Below, piece after piece: positions 17,464-26,279 of a DNA stretch of 64,000 nt (the first letter of the stretch is position 1; the number at the start of each line of letters is the position of its first letter). A program made the translations under genes and the position numbers. The stretch is from Methylorubrum extorquens (GTDB lineage Bacteria; Pseudomonadota; Alphaproteobacteria; Rhizobiales; Beijerinckiaceae), in NCBI RefSeq assembly GCF_024169925.1, contig NZ_JALJXF010000001.1, forward strand, positions 368,501-432,500, written 5' to 3'. The notes beneath the pieces are model-generated. The model saw nothing but the letters and a program-made list of their open reading frames with translations, did not search any database and was not told where the DNA came from.

Positions 17464-18924
17464 TCAGGGAGTGCCGGTGGTGGCATCCATGGAACGCTCG
17501 GCCCGGGCCAGGGCCTCCTGCGCCCGCAGGAGCGAGCCGGATTCGGGGATCGGCCGGCTCGCCGAGGGCGGCGGGGCCGGGGTCGCCGCGGCGACGGGGG
17601 AGGGCGTGCGGATCTGCCGGGCGGTGGAGAGCGCGGCGTCGAGCAGGTCCGCGTCGGACGGGGCGAAATCGGCACGGTCGAGGCCGCGCAAGGCATCGTA
17701 CCCTTCCTCGAAGCGTCCATCGGCCACGATCAGCGCCGCGCCGCGATAGAGCCGCGCCTGCGCTGCGGCTCGCGAATCCGGCGCGGCGAGCCCCATCGCC
17801 CGCTCGGCGGAAAACAGCGCGGTCTCGCGGCGGCCCTGTTCCAGCCCGGCGCGGGCTACCAGCAGGTAGAGGTCGCGCCGGCTCTCAGGCTCGATCTCGT
17901 CGAGCATCCGCTCCAGGCTGGCGATGCGGGTGCGGTCGCTGTCGAAGTCGAGGCGGGTGAGCGCGCCGGCGAAGCGCTGGCGGAAGTTGCCGGCATAGAC
18001 CGAGCGGCGGAACCGGCGCAGGTACTGGATCGCCAGCGCCTCGAAGCGCCGCGCATCGCCGCCCTGCGCGACCACGAAGATCTGGCGGCGCAGCGCCCCT
18101 TCCTCGACCAGCGTGCCGGGCGCCAGAAGCCGGGCGAGGTCCAGGAGTTCGAGCGACTTGACCGGCGCGTCGCGCACCATCAGCGCCGATTGCGTCAGCG
18201 CGAGCTGCCCGGCGAGGCCCGCCGGCATCGTGCGCGGGTCGATGCCGGCCAGCTTGGCCCGCGCCTCTCGCTCGCGCCCTTCGAGATAGGCAAGTGCTCC
18301 GAGCGCCAGGGGCTGCTCCGCCTCCGGCACCTTGTTGGATCGGAGGATCGCCCGCAGGGCTCCCGGTCCGCCGCCCGCGAGCGCGAAGGTGACGGCGGCG
18401 CGCGCGTTTTCCGCCTCGGCCCAGGCCTCGGGATCGAGGGTGATCAGCCGCTGCTCGATATGGCCGAGGAGCTGGCGCTGCGCGACATGCGCCTGGGTCG
18501 AGCCGCTGGCGATGCGGTCCTGAAGGAGCTGGAGCGTGCGCGTCAGTTCGACCGGCAGGCCGTGCGCCTTCACCGGCAGCGGTTCGATCGGTTTCGCCGG
18601 AGCGCCGTGTCCGCCATGGTCGTCGGCGGCATGGTTTTCCGCGGGCGGCGCGTGGCCGTCGCCGTGCTCGGCGGCCATGGCCGGAACGAGGGCGAGGCAG
18701 AGAGTGAGGGCGGTCGCCGCGAGGGCGCGAGGCCGGGATGCTCTGTCCGTCGGCGTCGCGATCTTGGATTGCTTCGGCTTCGCCTCGCAATGACGGAAGG
18801 TGTGCCCTCCACCATCATTGCGAGCCGTCAGGCGAAGCCATCCAGCGCCGCGACGGTCCCCGACGTCGCTCGCGACGACGGCCGAGCGACTCGACCGCGC
18901 TAGGGACTCCCGAAAAGAAGTCAT
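17464..18924 (-). CDS. motC: Chemotaxis/motility protein MotC
   Basis: MotC is a periplasmic protein of rhizobia that supports stator function together with MotB. The mature part (from EHGDGHAPP to the end, about 410 residues) is helical, matching MotC. The ATG at 18924 overlaps the motB stop (ATGA). The signal peptide (ALAATALTLCLALVPAMA) begins only near residue 69. The intervening residues are the translation of an interspersed palindromic repeat (for example FRHCEAKPKQSK). I found no ATG, GTG or TTG between the repeat and the signal peptide. So either the repeat is translated as an N-terminal extension or a rare start is used. Confidence 0.85.
   Translation of the reverse strand: MTSFRESLARSSRSAVVASDVGDRRGAGWLRLTARNDGGGHTFRHCEAKPKQSKIATPTDRASRPRALAATALTLCLALVPAMAAEHGDGHAPPAENHAADDHGGHGAPAKPIEPLPVKAHGLPVELTRTLQLLQDRIASGSTQAHVAQRQLLGHIEQRLITLDPEAWAEAENARAAVTFALAGGGPGALRAILRSNKVPEAEQPLALGALAYLEGREREARAKLAGIDPRTMPAGLAGQLALTQSALMVRDAPVKSLELLDLARLLAPGTLVEEGALRRQIFVVAQGGDARRFEALAIQYLRRFRRSVYAGNFRQRFAGALTRLDFDSDRTRIASLERMLDEIEPESRRDLYLLVARAGLEQGRRETALFSAERAMGLAAPDSRAAAQARLYRGAALIVADGRFEEGYDALRGLDRADFAPSDADLLDAALSTARQIRTPSPVAAATPAPPPSASRPIPESGSLLRAQEALARAERSMDATTGTP
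18767..18843. repeat. Interspersed palindromic (REP-like) repeat inside motC 5' region
   Basis: Imperfect inverted repeat: arm 18767-18794 (contains GCTTCGGCTTCGCCTCGC) and arm 18815-18843 (contains TCATTGCGAG and GGCGAAGCC) around a 20-base loop. Related elements occur at 41823-41918 and 51343-51406. This one lies within the coding frame of motC. Confidence 0.75.
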
Positions 18925-20291
18925 TCCGGCAGGCCCCGCAGCAGGATCTCGATGCGGCGGTTCTCGGCGGCCTTCGGGTTGGCGGCGATGCGGGGCTGGC
19001 GGTCGGCATAGCCCTCGATGCGGTCGATGCGGGCCTCGTCGAGGCCGCCGCGCACGAGCATGTAGGAGGCCATCTGCGCCCGCGCCGAGGACAGGCGCCA
19101 GTTGTCGTAGGTCTCCGAGCGGAACGGGCGGCCGTCGGTATGGCCGCGCACGACGACGCGGCCGGGGCGGCTGTTGAGGATCTTGGCGATGCGCTCCAGC
19201 GCCTTGACCACCTTGGGTGTCGGTTCGGCCGAGCCGATCCCGAACATGCTGAAATTGATCTCGTCGGTGATGCTGATGAGCACGCCTTCGCCGGTCCGGC
19301 GCACCTCGACCTGCGGGGCGGGCGCGCCGTTGGGCAGCGACGGCACGGCCCGCGCGATCTCGGCCTTCAGAGCCGAGAGCGCCGCGGTCTCGGCCGCTTT
19401 CGCGGTTTGATCCGCCCCCGCCGCCAGTTCCTTCGCAGCAGGCGTCTCGGCTTTTGCCAGCAGCGTCGGTTCGGGCGGGGCCGTCTTGAGTTCGGGCGGG
19501 GACGTGTGCGGTGCCGTCTCGGACGGTGGCTTGGCGGCCTCGGCGCTTGGAACCGCCAGCGGCATCGGCTCGGCCGAGGCAAGCTTGACGCCGGCCTGCC
19601 GCATGGCCTCGTTCAGGCTCTGGCGGGCGACGTCCTTGGCCGATTCCTTCGGCAAATCCTTGGGTTTGGGGCCGGTGATCTGTGCACGCGCGTCGAGGCG
19701 GGCCTCGGCCGGCGCGGCGGCAGCCGTGTCGAGGGCGCCGGGATTGTCCGTGCGGCGACGCGGCAGGGCGGCGACCTGCCAGTAGAGCGGGTCGAACGGG
19801 TCGCGCCCGGTCTCGCCGCCGGCCACGCCCGGCTGTCCGGCCTCAACCGCGGAGGCATCCGCGCTCGCGGCCTCCGGCCCGGCGGCCTCGGCCTCCGCGG
19901 CGAGTTTGGCGAGCACCGCGTAAGGATCCTGGAACAGGGCGGATTCACGGGCGCGGCTGCCCGGCGCGCCGGCCGCGTCGCCCTTGCCCTCGGCGTTGCC
20001 CCCATCGCCCTTGCCCTTGCCGGAGGGGGCGGGATCATTGGGCGTGTCCTGCGGGTCGTTCACGCCCTTGCGGTCGTGGGTGACCTCGGCGAGCTTCACC
20101 GGGTTGAAGTACTCGGCGATGGTCTGTTTCTGCTCCTTGCTGGTGGAGTTGATCAGCCACATCACCAGGAACAGCGCCATCATCGCCGTCATGAAGTCGG
20201 CGAGCGCGATCTTCCAGGCGCCGCCGTGATGGCCGTCCTCGTGGTCGCCGTGGCGCTTGATGATGATGATTTCTTGGGCGTGGTCCGACAT
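18921..20291 (-). CDS. motB: Flagellar motor stator protein MotB
   Basis: MotB couples the stator to peptidoglycan. The 456-residue protein has a short cytoplasmic N-terminus, one membrane helix (IALADFMTAMMALFLVMWL) with the proton-accepting Asp32, a long Pro/Ala/Glu-rich periplasmic linker (residues 75-310) and a C-terminal OmpA-like peptidoglycan-binding domain (residues 330-450, VVRGHTDGRPF and RRIEILLRG). The linker is longer than in E. coli MotB (308 residues), as in other rhizobial MotB proteins. Its stop overlaps the motC start. motA is on the other strand 10 kb away. Confidence 0.96.
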   Translation of the reverse strand: MSDHAQEIIIIKRHGDHEDGHHGGAWKIALADFMTAMMALFLVMWLINSTSKEQKQTIAEYFNPVKLAEVTHDRKGVNDPQDTPNDPAPSGKGKGDGGNAEGKGDAAGAPGSRARESALFQDPYAVLAKLAAEAEAAGPEAASADASAVEAGQPGVAGGETGRDPFDPLYWQVAALPRRRTDNPGALDTAAAAPAEARLDARAQITGPKPKDLPKESAKDVARQSLNEAMRQAGVKLASAEPMPLAVPSAEAAKPPSETAPHTSPPELKTAPPEPTLLAKAETPAAKELAAGADQTAKAAETAALSALKAEIARAVPSLPNGAPAPQVEVRRTGEGVLISITDEINFSMFGIGSAEPTPKVVKALERIAKILNSRPGRVVVRGHTDGRPFRSETYDNWRLSSARAQMASYMLVRGGLDEARIDRIEGYADRQPRIAANPKAAENRRIEILLRGLPE

Positions 20292-20292
20292 C

Positions 20293-21024
20293 TTACGCCT
20301 CCGCGATCGCGGCGGTGATCAGGCGGCTCCAGGCCGCGAGTTCGGTCTCGATCACGGTCTCGCCCGCGCGCACCGTCACCTCCGGCCCCTCGGCCGCTTC
20401 GAAAGCGATTCCGGCCGCACCGCCGAGCCGTGCGGCGAGCGCCGCGATCAGGTCGTCCGGCCCGCGCACCTGCACCACCGCCTGCTGCGGCTCGGCCAGG
20501 ATGCGCTTGAGGGCGGCGCCGAGTTCATCCAGCGCCTGCCGTTGCAGCGCCTGACCCAGGACCGGCGCGATCAGCCGCGCGACCCGGTCCGATAGCGTAG
20601 CGTCGAGCGCCTGCATGGCCGCGACGAAGCCTTGCGCCAGGGCCTCGCCCTGCGCCTCGGTCCAGTCGCGGCGGGCCTGCGCCAATCCTTCCTCGAAGAG
20701 AGCCTGCTGCGCCGCGCGTTCGAGCGCGGCCTGCGACGACCACTCTTCCATCGCCTCGGCTCGGCCCTGCTCGCGCCCGCGCGCCTCGGCGGCGGCGATC
20801 AGCGCCTCGCGATCCTCTGCCGGCCGCAGGGCCGCCGCGGCGGCACGGGGCAGGAAGGGTTCGAGTTCGGCCTGGATCTCGACCGGCTCCGGTGCGGACG
20901 GCTCCACGACGGCGGCGGGCGCGCGGAACCATGCTCCCGAAAAATCCGGCTCGCCGGCGAGTGCTACGGGCGGCGGGGGAGGAGCGGAAAAGTCCGGCAG
21001 GTAGCGTGCGAGAACCGCGTCCAT
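20293..21024 (-). CDS. fliH: Flagellar assembly protein FliH-like
   Basis: A 243-residue cytoplasmic protein with a Pro/Ala-rich N-terminus, a charged helical middle (AEARGREQGRAEAMEEW) and a C-terminal domain (VVQVRGPDDLIAALAARLG and IIETELAAW-like segment) matching FliH, the regulator of the export ATPase FliI. The ATG at 21024 shares one base with the fliF stop (TGATG). FliH sequences are weakly conserved, so the call leans on position between fliF and motB. fliI is not in this window. Confidence 0.82.
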   Translation of the reverse strand: MDAVLARYLPDFSAPPPPPVALAGEPDFSGAWFRAPAAVVEPSAPEPVEIQAELEPFLPRAAAAALRPAEDREALIAAAEARGREQGRAEAMEEWSSQAALERAAQQALFEEGLAQARRDWTEAQGEALAQGFVAAMQALDATLSDRVARLIAPVLGQALQRQALDELGAALKRILAEPQQAVVQVRGPDDLIAALAARLGGAAGIAFEAAEGPEVTVRAGETVIETELAAWSRLITAAIAEA

Positions 21025-22715
21025 CACGCCGCCTCCTCACGCATGAGCCAGCGCTTGAGCACGGCCGCGACCTGCTCCTCGTCGATGTCGATGAGCTGCT
21101 CCAGCCGCTTCTGCGGCGAGCGCGCCATCTTGTCCTCCAGTTCCTCCAGCAGGCCGGCGACGCCCGGCGCGGGGAGCTTGGCCGCCTCGCTGGATCCGGG
21201 AGGCGCTGCACCCGGTGCGGCGAGCGCCATCGTGCCGTCGGCCGCCATACCGGCGGCAAGCGCTGGCGCGCCCTCGGGGCCGGCGAGCGCCGCGACCTCG
21301 CTCTGAGCGGTCTCGGGCGTTGCCAGGATCGCGCGAAGCGCCGGGCGCAGGCCGAACCAGATCAGCAGGCCTGCCACGACGAGGATCGTCGCCGCGTTGA
21401 TGAGCGTGCCGGACTGCTTCATCATCACGTCGGTGAGCGAGAGCGGCGGCACCGGCTCCATCGCCTGGCCGTCGTTGACGAAGCCGACCGCCGCGACCTT
21501 GATCGTGTCGCCGCGCTCCTTGCTGAAGCCCGCGGCCGAGCCGACCAGCTCCTCGATCTCGGCAATCTGCCGGTCCAGGCTCGCCTTGTCGTCGGGCCCG
21601 GCGAGCGCGGTCAGCCGCGAGCGGTTGACCAGCACCGCGACCGAGAGGCGGCGGATGGCGTAGCCGTCACTCACCGTCTGGACCGTCTTCTGGGAGATCT
21701 CGTAATTGGTGAGATCCTCCTTCTTCGAGGTTTCGTTGCTCGACTGGTCGTTGCCGTCCGAGCGTGTGCGCTGGTCGGGCAGGTTCTCCTGCGCGCTGGT
21801 CGGGCGCTGGCTGTTGCGGTTCTGCGCGTTCTCGCTCTCGCGCACCGACCGCACCGAGCGCTCCACCCGCTGGTCGGGGTTGAAGATCGTCTCGTTGGTT
21901 GAAGTCTTGTCGGTGTTGAGCTGGGTCGCGACGCTGATCTCGAAATTGCCGACGCCGAGATAGGGCGCGAGGGTGCGGCGGATGTTGTCCTGCATCTCGC
22001 GGCTTACGGACTTCTCCAGCGTCGCCATCTTGCCGGTGGGCGCCGTGCCGGCATCGTCGCCCGCCATCAGCACCGTGCCCTCCGAACCGATCACGGTGAC
22101 GCGGTCGGGCTTCATGCCGGGAATCGCCGAGGCGACGAGCTGGCGGATCGCCTGCGCGCCCGACACGTCGTCGGCGGGCTCGGTGCGCACCACAACGGAG
22201 GCCGAGGCCGGCTGCTGGTCGCGGCGGAACGAGCCGCGGTCGGGAAGCACGAGGTGGACGCGGGCGGCGCGCACGCCCTTCATGCCCTGAATGGTGCGGG
22301 CGATCTCGCCTTCGAGCGCCCGCACGCGGGTCACTTCCTGCATGAACGAGGTCATGCCGAGCGAGCCGAGATCGTTGAACAGCTCGTAGCCGGACTTGGA
22401 GCTCTGCGGCAGGCCCTTCTCGGCCAGCAGCATCCGCGCCTGCGCGGTATGGCCGAAGGAGACGAGCACGGCGGTGCCGTCGGACGACACGTCGAACGGG
22501 ATGCCGTTGTCCTTGAGCACGCCGCCGATGCGCGACACGTCCTCACGCGAGAGGCCCGTATAGAGCATCTCCTGCGCCGGGCGGCTCAGGTAGTAGGCGC
22601 CGACACCGACGCCGAGAAACACTAGAAGGCCGACCAGCCCGAGGGCGATCAGCCGCCTCGCGCCGAGATCGACGATGTTGCTCCACAATCTCTCGGCTTG
22701 CTCGCGACCGAACAT
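21024..22715 (-). CDS. fliF: Flagellar MS-ring protein FliF
   Basis: FliF builds the MS-ring in the inner membrane, the foundation of the basal body. The 563-residue protein has two membrane helices (residues 23-45, LIALGLVGLLVFLGVGVGAY, and about 430-450, AATILVVAGLLIWFGLRP), two ring-building motifs between them (MLYTGLSREDVSRIGGVL and VRAARVHLVLPDRGSF) and a C-terminal FliG-binding segment (LEELEDKMARSPQKRLEQLI). All are typical. It leads the fliF-fliH-motB-motC-fliK group; a divergent unknown gene begins 111 bases upstream. Confidence 0.97.
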   Translation of the reverse strand: MFGREQAERLWSNIVDLGARRLIALGLVGLLVFLGVGVGAYYLSRPAQEMLYTGLSREDVSRIGGVLKDNGIPFDVSSDGTAVLVSFGHTAQARMLLAEKGLPQSSKSGYELFNDLGSLGMTSFMQEVTRVRALEGEIARTIQGMKGVRAARVHLVLPDRGSFRRDQQPASASVVVRTEPADDVSGAQAIRQLVASAIPGMKPDRVTVIGSEGTVLMAGDDAGTAPTGKMATLEKSVSREMQDNIRRTLAPYLGVGNFEISVATQLNTDKTSTNETIFNPDQRVERSVRSVRESENAQNRNSQRPTSAQENLPDQRTRSDGNDQSSNETSKKEDLTNYEISQKTVQTVSDGYAIRRLSVAVLVNRSRLTALAGPDDKASLDRQIAEIEELVGSAAGFSKERGDTIKVAAVGFVNDGQAMEPVPPLSLTDVMMKQSGTLINAATILVVAGLLIWFGLRPALRAILATPETAQSEVAALAGPEGAPALAAGMAADGTMALAAPGAAPPGSSEAAKLPAPGVAGLLEELEDKMARSPQKRLEQLIDIDEEQVAAVLKRWLMREEAA

Positions 22716-22826
22716 CCCTGGACCAATCCCGCCCGCGACCTGACACGCGTCGCCAGCTTGAATGAGGGCTCACCCTTGCGCGGGGATTGCGGCGCGACAG
22801 GTTGGCGTCGGTGCTGGGAGCCCTTG

Positions 22827-23480
22827 ATGATCGAGGATGGTTCGGACGAGGACTGGATGGCGCGGGCCCGGCCGCTCGGCCCGTTGCTCTGCGATGCCGC
22901 CTTCCGCATCGCCGACAGCCTCTCCATCGGCCCCGAGAACGACATCGGCCCGGCCGATTGGGAGCGTCTGCGGGTGCCCCTCGACGCGGCCGACCTGCCG
23001 TGCCGTGTCCCGCGTCTGGCGGCGACGCTCGACCTGCCGGGCCGCGAGGCCGCGCTCGCCGCCCATTACGGGAGGCTGATCGCCACGACGCGCCGTCACG
23101 GCAAGCCCACGGCCCTGGCGCAGCCGTTTCCGTACTTCTCGGTCACGCCGCTGATGCTGGAGGACGGCCAGCCGGTCGTTTCCTTCCCCTGGACCGACGA
23201 CGTGCCGCAGACCGCCGCCTTCCTCAGGGCGCTCGCCGATGCGGGGCCCGACGGCGTGGTCTGGGACGCGATCGACCAGGGCTGGTTCCTCCGCATCCTC
23301 GTTCGCGACGGAACACTCTTCATCGCCGAGGGCGATCCGGACGAGGGGGCGGACGTCGTGGTCCGCGGCGACGCGGGAGCGGTCGCCGCTCAGGCTGCGG
23401 CGGCCTTGGCGCGTCTGAGCGGCCTGCACGCAGGTCTGATCCGGGTGTTCGGGCGCGATTTCTGGTCCTATCACGGCTGA
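22827..23480 (+). CDS. Conserved hypothetical protein between fliF and fliP
   Basis: A 217-residue cytoplasmic protein with no signal peptide or membrane helix. The ATG at 22827 has GGGAG seven bases before it; the frame is open upstream to 22698 but that part lacks protein character and overlaps the divergent fliF start. The protein has two moderately conserved-looking halves (GKPTALAQPFPYFSVTPLML and DQGWFLRILVRDGTLFIAEGDP). I do not recognise the family. It lies on the opposite strand between two flagellar operons and may not be flagellar at all. Confidence 0.65.
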   Translation: MIEDGSDEDWMARARPLGPLLCDAAFRIADSLSIGPENDIGPADWERLRVPLDAADLPCRVPRLAATLDLPGREAALAAHYGRLIATTRRHGKPTALAQPFPYFSVTPLMLEDGQPVVSFPWTDDVPQTAAFLRALADAGPDGVVWDAIDQGWFLRILVRDGTLFIAEGDPDEGADVVVRGDAGAVAAQAAAALARLSGLHAGLIRVFGRDFWSYHG

Positions 23481-23522
23481 CCGCGGCCAGGACGCCGATC
23501 TCGTTCGGCCTGAATCACCGGA

Positions 23523-24305
23523 TCAGAAGAACGACCGCACCAACCCGCTGACCAGCAGATTCCAGCCGTCGATCAGGATGAAGAACAGCACCTTGAACGG
23601 CAGCGAGATCACGGTGGGCGGCAGCATCATCATGCCCATCGACATCACGATGGTGGAGACGATGATGTCGATGACGAGGAAGGGCAGCACGATCAGGAAG
23701 CCGATCTCGAAGCCCCGGCGCAGCTCGGAGATCATGAAGGCCGGTATCAGGATGCGCAGGTCGATCTTCTCGCCGGCCTCGGCCTTGGGGAAATTGCGGC
23801 TCGCCAAGTCCGTGAAGGTCTGAAGATCCTTCGGGCGCACGTGCTGGGTCATGAATTCGCGGAACGGCTCGACGATCTTGTTGAGGGCCTCCTCCTCGCC
23901 GATGCGGTTTTCCTGGAGCGGCTTCACGCCCTCGTTCCAGGCGCGGTCGAAGGTCGGCGCCATCACGTAGAAGGTCATGAACAGGGCGAGCGAGACGAGG
24001 AACAGGTTGGCTGGCGTGCTCTGGAGGCCGAGCCCCGAGCGCAGGAACGAGAACGCGACGGCAAAGCGCGTGAAGCTCGTCACCATCACGAGCAGGCCCG
24101 GCGCCAGCGACAGCACGGTGAGCAGCGCGACGAGCTGGATGATGCGCCCGGACGCCGCCCCGTTGCCGGGCGGCAGCAGCGCGTCGAGGCCCGGCACGCC
24201 GGTGACGCCGCCGGGCGAGGCCCCCTGCGCCATCGCGGCGGAGGCGGTGAGGCCGGCGGCCACCGCAAGGCCGGCGGTGACGAGGATCGCGCGCGCCATC
24301 CTCAC
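23523..24305 (-). CDS. fliP: Flagellar export gate protein FliP
   Basis: FliP forms the core of the export gate with FliQ and FliR. The 260-residue protein has a cleavable signal peptide (ending SAAMAQ) and four membrane helices; family signatures are LVMVTSFTRFAVAFSFLRS, MTFYVMAPTFDRAWNEG and the C-terminal IDIIVSTIVMSMGMMMLPP. The GTG at 24305 overlaps the fliL stop (GTGA); ATG 24299 would shorten it by two residues. fliQ and fliR are not adjacent. Confidence 0.97.
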   Translation of the reverse strand: MRMARAILVTAGLAVAAGLTASAAMAQGASPGGVTGVPGLDALLPPGNGAASGRIIQLVALLTVLSLAPGLLVMVTSFTRFAVAFSFLRSGLGLQSTPANLFLVSLALFMTFYVMAPTFDRAWNEGVKPLQENRIGEEEALNKIVEPFREFMTQHVRPKDLQTFTDLASRNFPKAEAGEKIDLRILIPAFMISELRRGFEIGFLIVLPFLVIDIIVSTIVMSMGMMMLPPTVISLPFKVLFFILIDGWNLLVSGLVRSFF

Positions 24306-24784
24306 TGGACCACCAGCGATTCGACGATGAGTTCGCGCACCGCCCCCTTGGTGCGGGTCGCCACGCGCTCGTTGAGGTCTTCGCGCAGGTGCTGGAGGCC
24401 GTGCGCGCCCTCGATCTGCGCCATGGAGAGCGTGCGCAGGTAGGCCAGCGCGTCGGCGCGGATCTCGGCCAGCGTCACGTCGGGATTGGGCAGTGCACCG
24501 GTCTTGAAGACGACGGAGGATTCGATCCGCACCCAGGAATCGGTCGGCTCGGCGAGGTTGGCCACCACCGAGCCGACGCTGCGCAGGGACAGGTCGCCGG
24601 TGTAGTTGAGCACCTTCACGGCCTTGCCGGCCTCCTCGCGCTGCTTCAGGTCGACCGACTTTTCGACGCTGCCGAGCAGGTAGACGCCGAGCCCGCCCCC
24701 GGTGCCGACGGCGACCAGCGTGACGAGGGCGAGCGCCCCGATCCAGCCCTTGCCGCCCTTCTTGGAGTCCTTGGCGTCCGCCAT
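24302..24784 (-). CDS. fliL: Flagellar basal body protein FliL
   Basis: FliL is a single-pass membrane protein that rings the stator and increases motor torque. The 160-residue protein has a Lys-rich cytoplasmic tail, one membrane helix (residues 14-36, WIGALALVTLVAVGTGGGLGV written in part) and a periplasmic domain ending with the typical C-terminal conserved tail. It overlaps fliP by four bases and follows flgH by 123 bases. A standard FliL in size and order. Confidence 0.93.
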   Translation of the reverse strand: MADAKDSKKGGKGWIGALALVTLVAVGTGGGLGVYLLGSVEKSVDLKQREEAGKAVKVLNYTGDLSLRSVGSVVANLAEPTDSWVRIESSVVFKTGALPNPDVTLAEIRADALAYLRTLSMAQIEGAHGLQHLREDLNERVATRTKGAVRELIVESLVVQ

Positions 24785-24907
24785 CTCGATTCTCCTGGGT
24801 TCGCTCTCAGCGCTTCGCGGTGAGAGCGTTTCGCCGCATCGGCGGCGGCGCGCGGTCGCGCTTGTCGCGAACGAAGCCGTTCGCGCAGCCGCGCTCGGGG
24901 CACGTCG

Positions 24908-25615
24908 TCAGAACGGCGCCACGGTCTCGAAGACCCGCTGGCCCAGGCTCGGGCCCTGCACGTCGGTGATGCGCCCGCGCCCGCCGTATGAGATGCGCGC
25001 CTCGGCGATCTTGTCGTAGTCGATGGTGTTCTTGCGCGAGATGTCCCGCGGGCGGACGATGCCGGCGACTTCGAGCACGCGGACCTCGTTGTTGACCCGC
25101 ACTTCCTGCGAGCCCGAGATCAGCACGTTGCCGTTGGGCAGCACCTCGGTGACCACCGCCGCGACGGAGAGGCTGAGCGATTCCTTGCGGTCGATCGAGC
25201 CCTGGCCCTTGGTCTCGGTGCCGGAGCGGATGCCGGTATCGGCGGTGGCCGTATCCTTGAGCGCCGAGACGCCGTAGCCGAAATCGAAGCCGAGGCTGCT
25301 CTTCTGGCTGCGTCCGCGCTCGCTCGCGTTGTCGAACTGCGCCTTGTCGTTGATGGCGATGCTGACCGTGATGACGTCGCCGACGTCGCGGGCGCGTGGA
25401 TCCTGATAGAGCGCGGCGCTCGCCGGGCTCCAGGTCGAATGGTAGCTGTGGCGCGGGCCAAGCGCGCCGAAGGAGGTCGGCAGCGGCTCGCGAGGCGCGT
25501 TGAGGCCGGTGCCGATCGGCGTCAGCAGCGGCGGGCGGCCGAGGCGGTCGAGATCGCTCTGGCAGGCGCCGAGCGAGAGGGCCAGCACGGCCGCGGCGGC
25601 GGAGGAGGGGCGCAT
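24908..25615 (-). CDS. flgH: Flagellar L-ring lipoprotein FlgH
   Basis: FlgH makes the L-ring in the outer membrane. The 235-residue precursor has a lipoprotein signal with the lipobox LSLGAC (lipidated Cys18). The mature part contains the family segments DVGDVITVSIAINDKAQFDN, GSQEVRVNNEVRVLEVAGIVRPRDI and NTIDYDKIAEARISYGGRG. Its ATG at 25615 shares a base with the motE stop (TGATG), indicating coupling. Confidence 0.97.
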   Translation of the reverse strand: MRPSSAAAAVLALSLGACQSDLDRLGRPPLLTPIGTGLNAPREPLPTSFGALGPRHSYHSTWSPASAALYQDPRARDVGDVITVSIAINDKAQFDNASERGRSQKSSLGFDFGYGVSALKDTATADTGIRSGTETKGQGSIDRKESLSLSVAAVVTEVLPNGNVLISGSQEVRVNNEVRVLEVAGIVRPRDISRKNTIDYDKIAEARISYGGRGRITDVQGPSLGQRVFETVAPF

Positions 25616-26193
25616 CACGACCTCTGGTTCTTCTTGACGGCCGGAGCGGTCGCATCCTTGCGGCCGGTCTCCGACATCGCACGGGCGAGACCGGCGGCAC
25701 GGGCCGCCTCCATCTCGGAGAGGATGGCGCTGGCAGCTCTTGCGTTGAGCTTGGTCAGCAGCGCGGCGGCGGCTTCGTCGGGCATGTTGGCGAGCTGGAG
25801 CGCCGCCGCGTCGGGCCGCATCTTGGCGTAGACCGCGACCACACTCTCGTCGGCCTTGGCCAGGAACTCGTTGCGGCGCTTGAGCCACGCCTCGTACTCA
25901 GCCCGCTTCTCTTCGAGCAGCTTGATGCGCTCCTCGACCTGCCGCTCCATGGTCGCGAGCTGCTCCTTCTGCCATGCGAAGCGGGCATCGGCGGCGGCAT
26001 CCGCGATGTTGGCGCAGTAGCCGGACTTGGCCGGCTCCTTGGCGACGAAGTCCTGGGCCGAGACCTCCTTCGGCGCGTCGCGGACGGCGAGCGCCCGCAT
26101 CGCGGCGTCCTTGGCCGGGTCGGCATGCTCGCCGCCGGCTGCGAACGCCGGCGCGGCCGCGAGACAGAAGAAGAGTGCGATCGCGGATCTCAT
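25615..26193 (-). CDS. motE: Motility protein MotE (MgtE-N-like)
   Basis: MotE is a periplasmic chaperone for MotC in rhizobia. The 192-residue protein starts at ATG 26193 with a signal peptide (RSAIALFFCLAAAPAFA), followed by a long helical coiled coil (residues 75-120, QLATMERQVEERIKLLEEKR) and a C-terminal MgtE-intracellular-like domain (VVAVYAKMRPDAAALQLANM). The frame is also open to an ATG at 26283 that overlaps the flgI stop (ATGA) and would add 30 residues, partly translated from a GC-rich inverted repeat. I prefer 26193 because it puts the signal peptide at the N-terminus. Confidence 0.85.
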   Translation of the reverse strand: MRSAIALFFCLAAAPAFAAGGEHADPAKDAAMRALAVRDAPKEVSAQDFVAKEPAKSGYCANIADAAADARFAWQKEQLATMERQVEERIKLLEEKRAEYEAWLKRRNEFLAKADESVVAVYAKMRPDAAALQLANMPDEAAAALLTKLNARAASAILSEMEAARAAGLARAMSETGRKDATAPAVKKNQRS

Positions 26194-26216
26194 GCGGGGT
26201 CCGGATGCGGGCTGCG

Positions 26217-26250
26217 TCTCCCCCTTGCCGGGGAGAGGGAGAGGGGGAGC
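26217..26250. repeat. GC-rich inverted repeat at the flgI-motE junction
   Basis: The sequence has C-rich and G-rich halves (CTCCCCCTTGCC then GGGGAGAGGGAGAGGGGGAG) that can pair as a hairpin. Sequences of this kind are widespread dispersed repeats in rhizobial genomes. It lies between the two candidate starts of motE. Confidence 0.55.
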
Positions 26251-26279
26251 GGCGGCGGCCGGATCGATTCGAGACCCGA

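Noticed and set aside
26217..26250. Terminator between flgI and motE
   Set aside because: The hairpin lacks a T-tract and lies inside a tightly overlapping operon, so a dispersed repeat is the better explanation.
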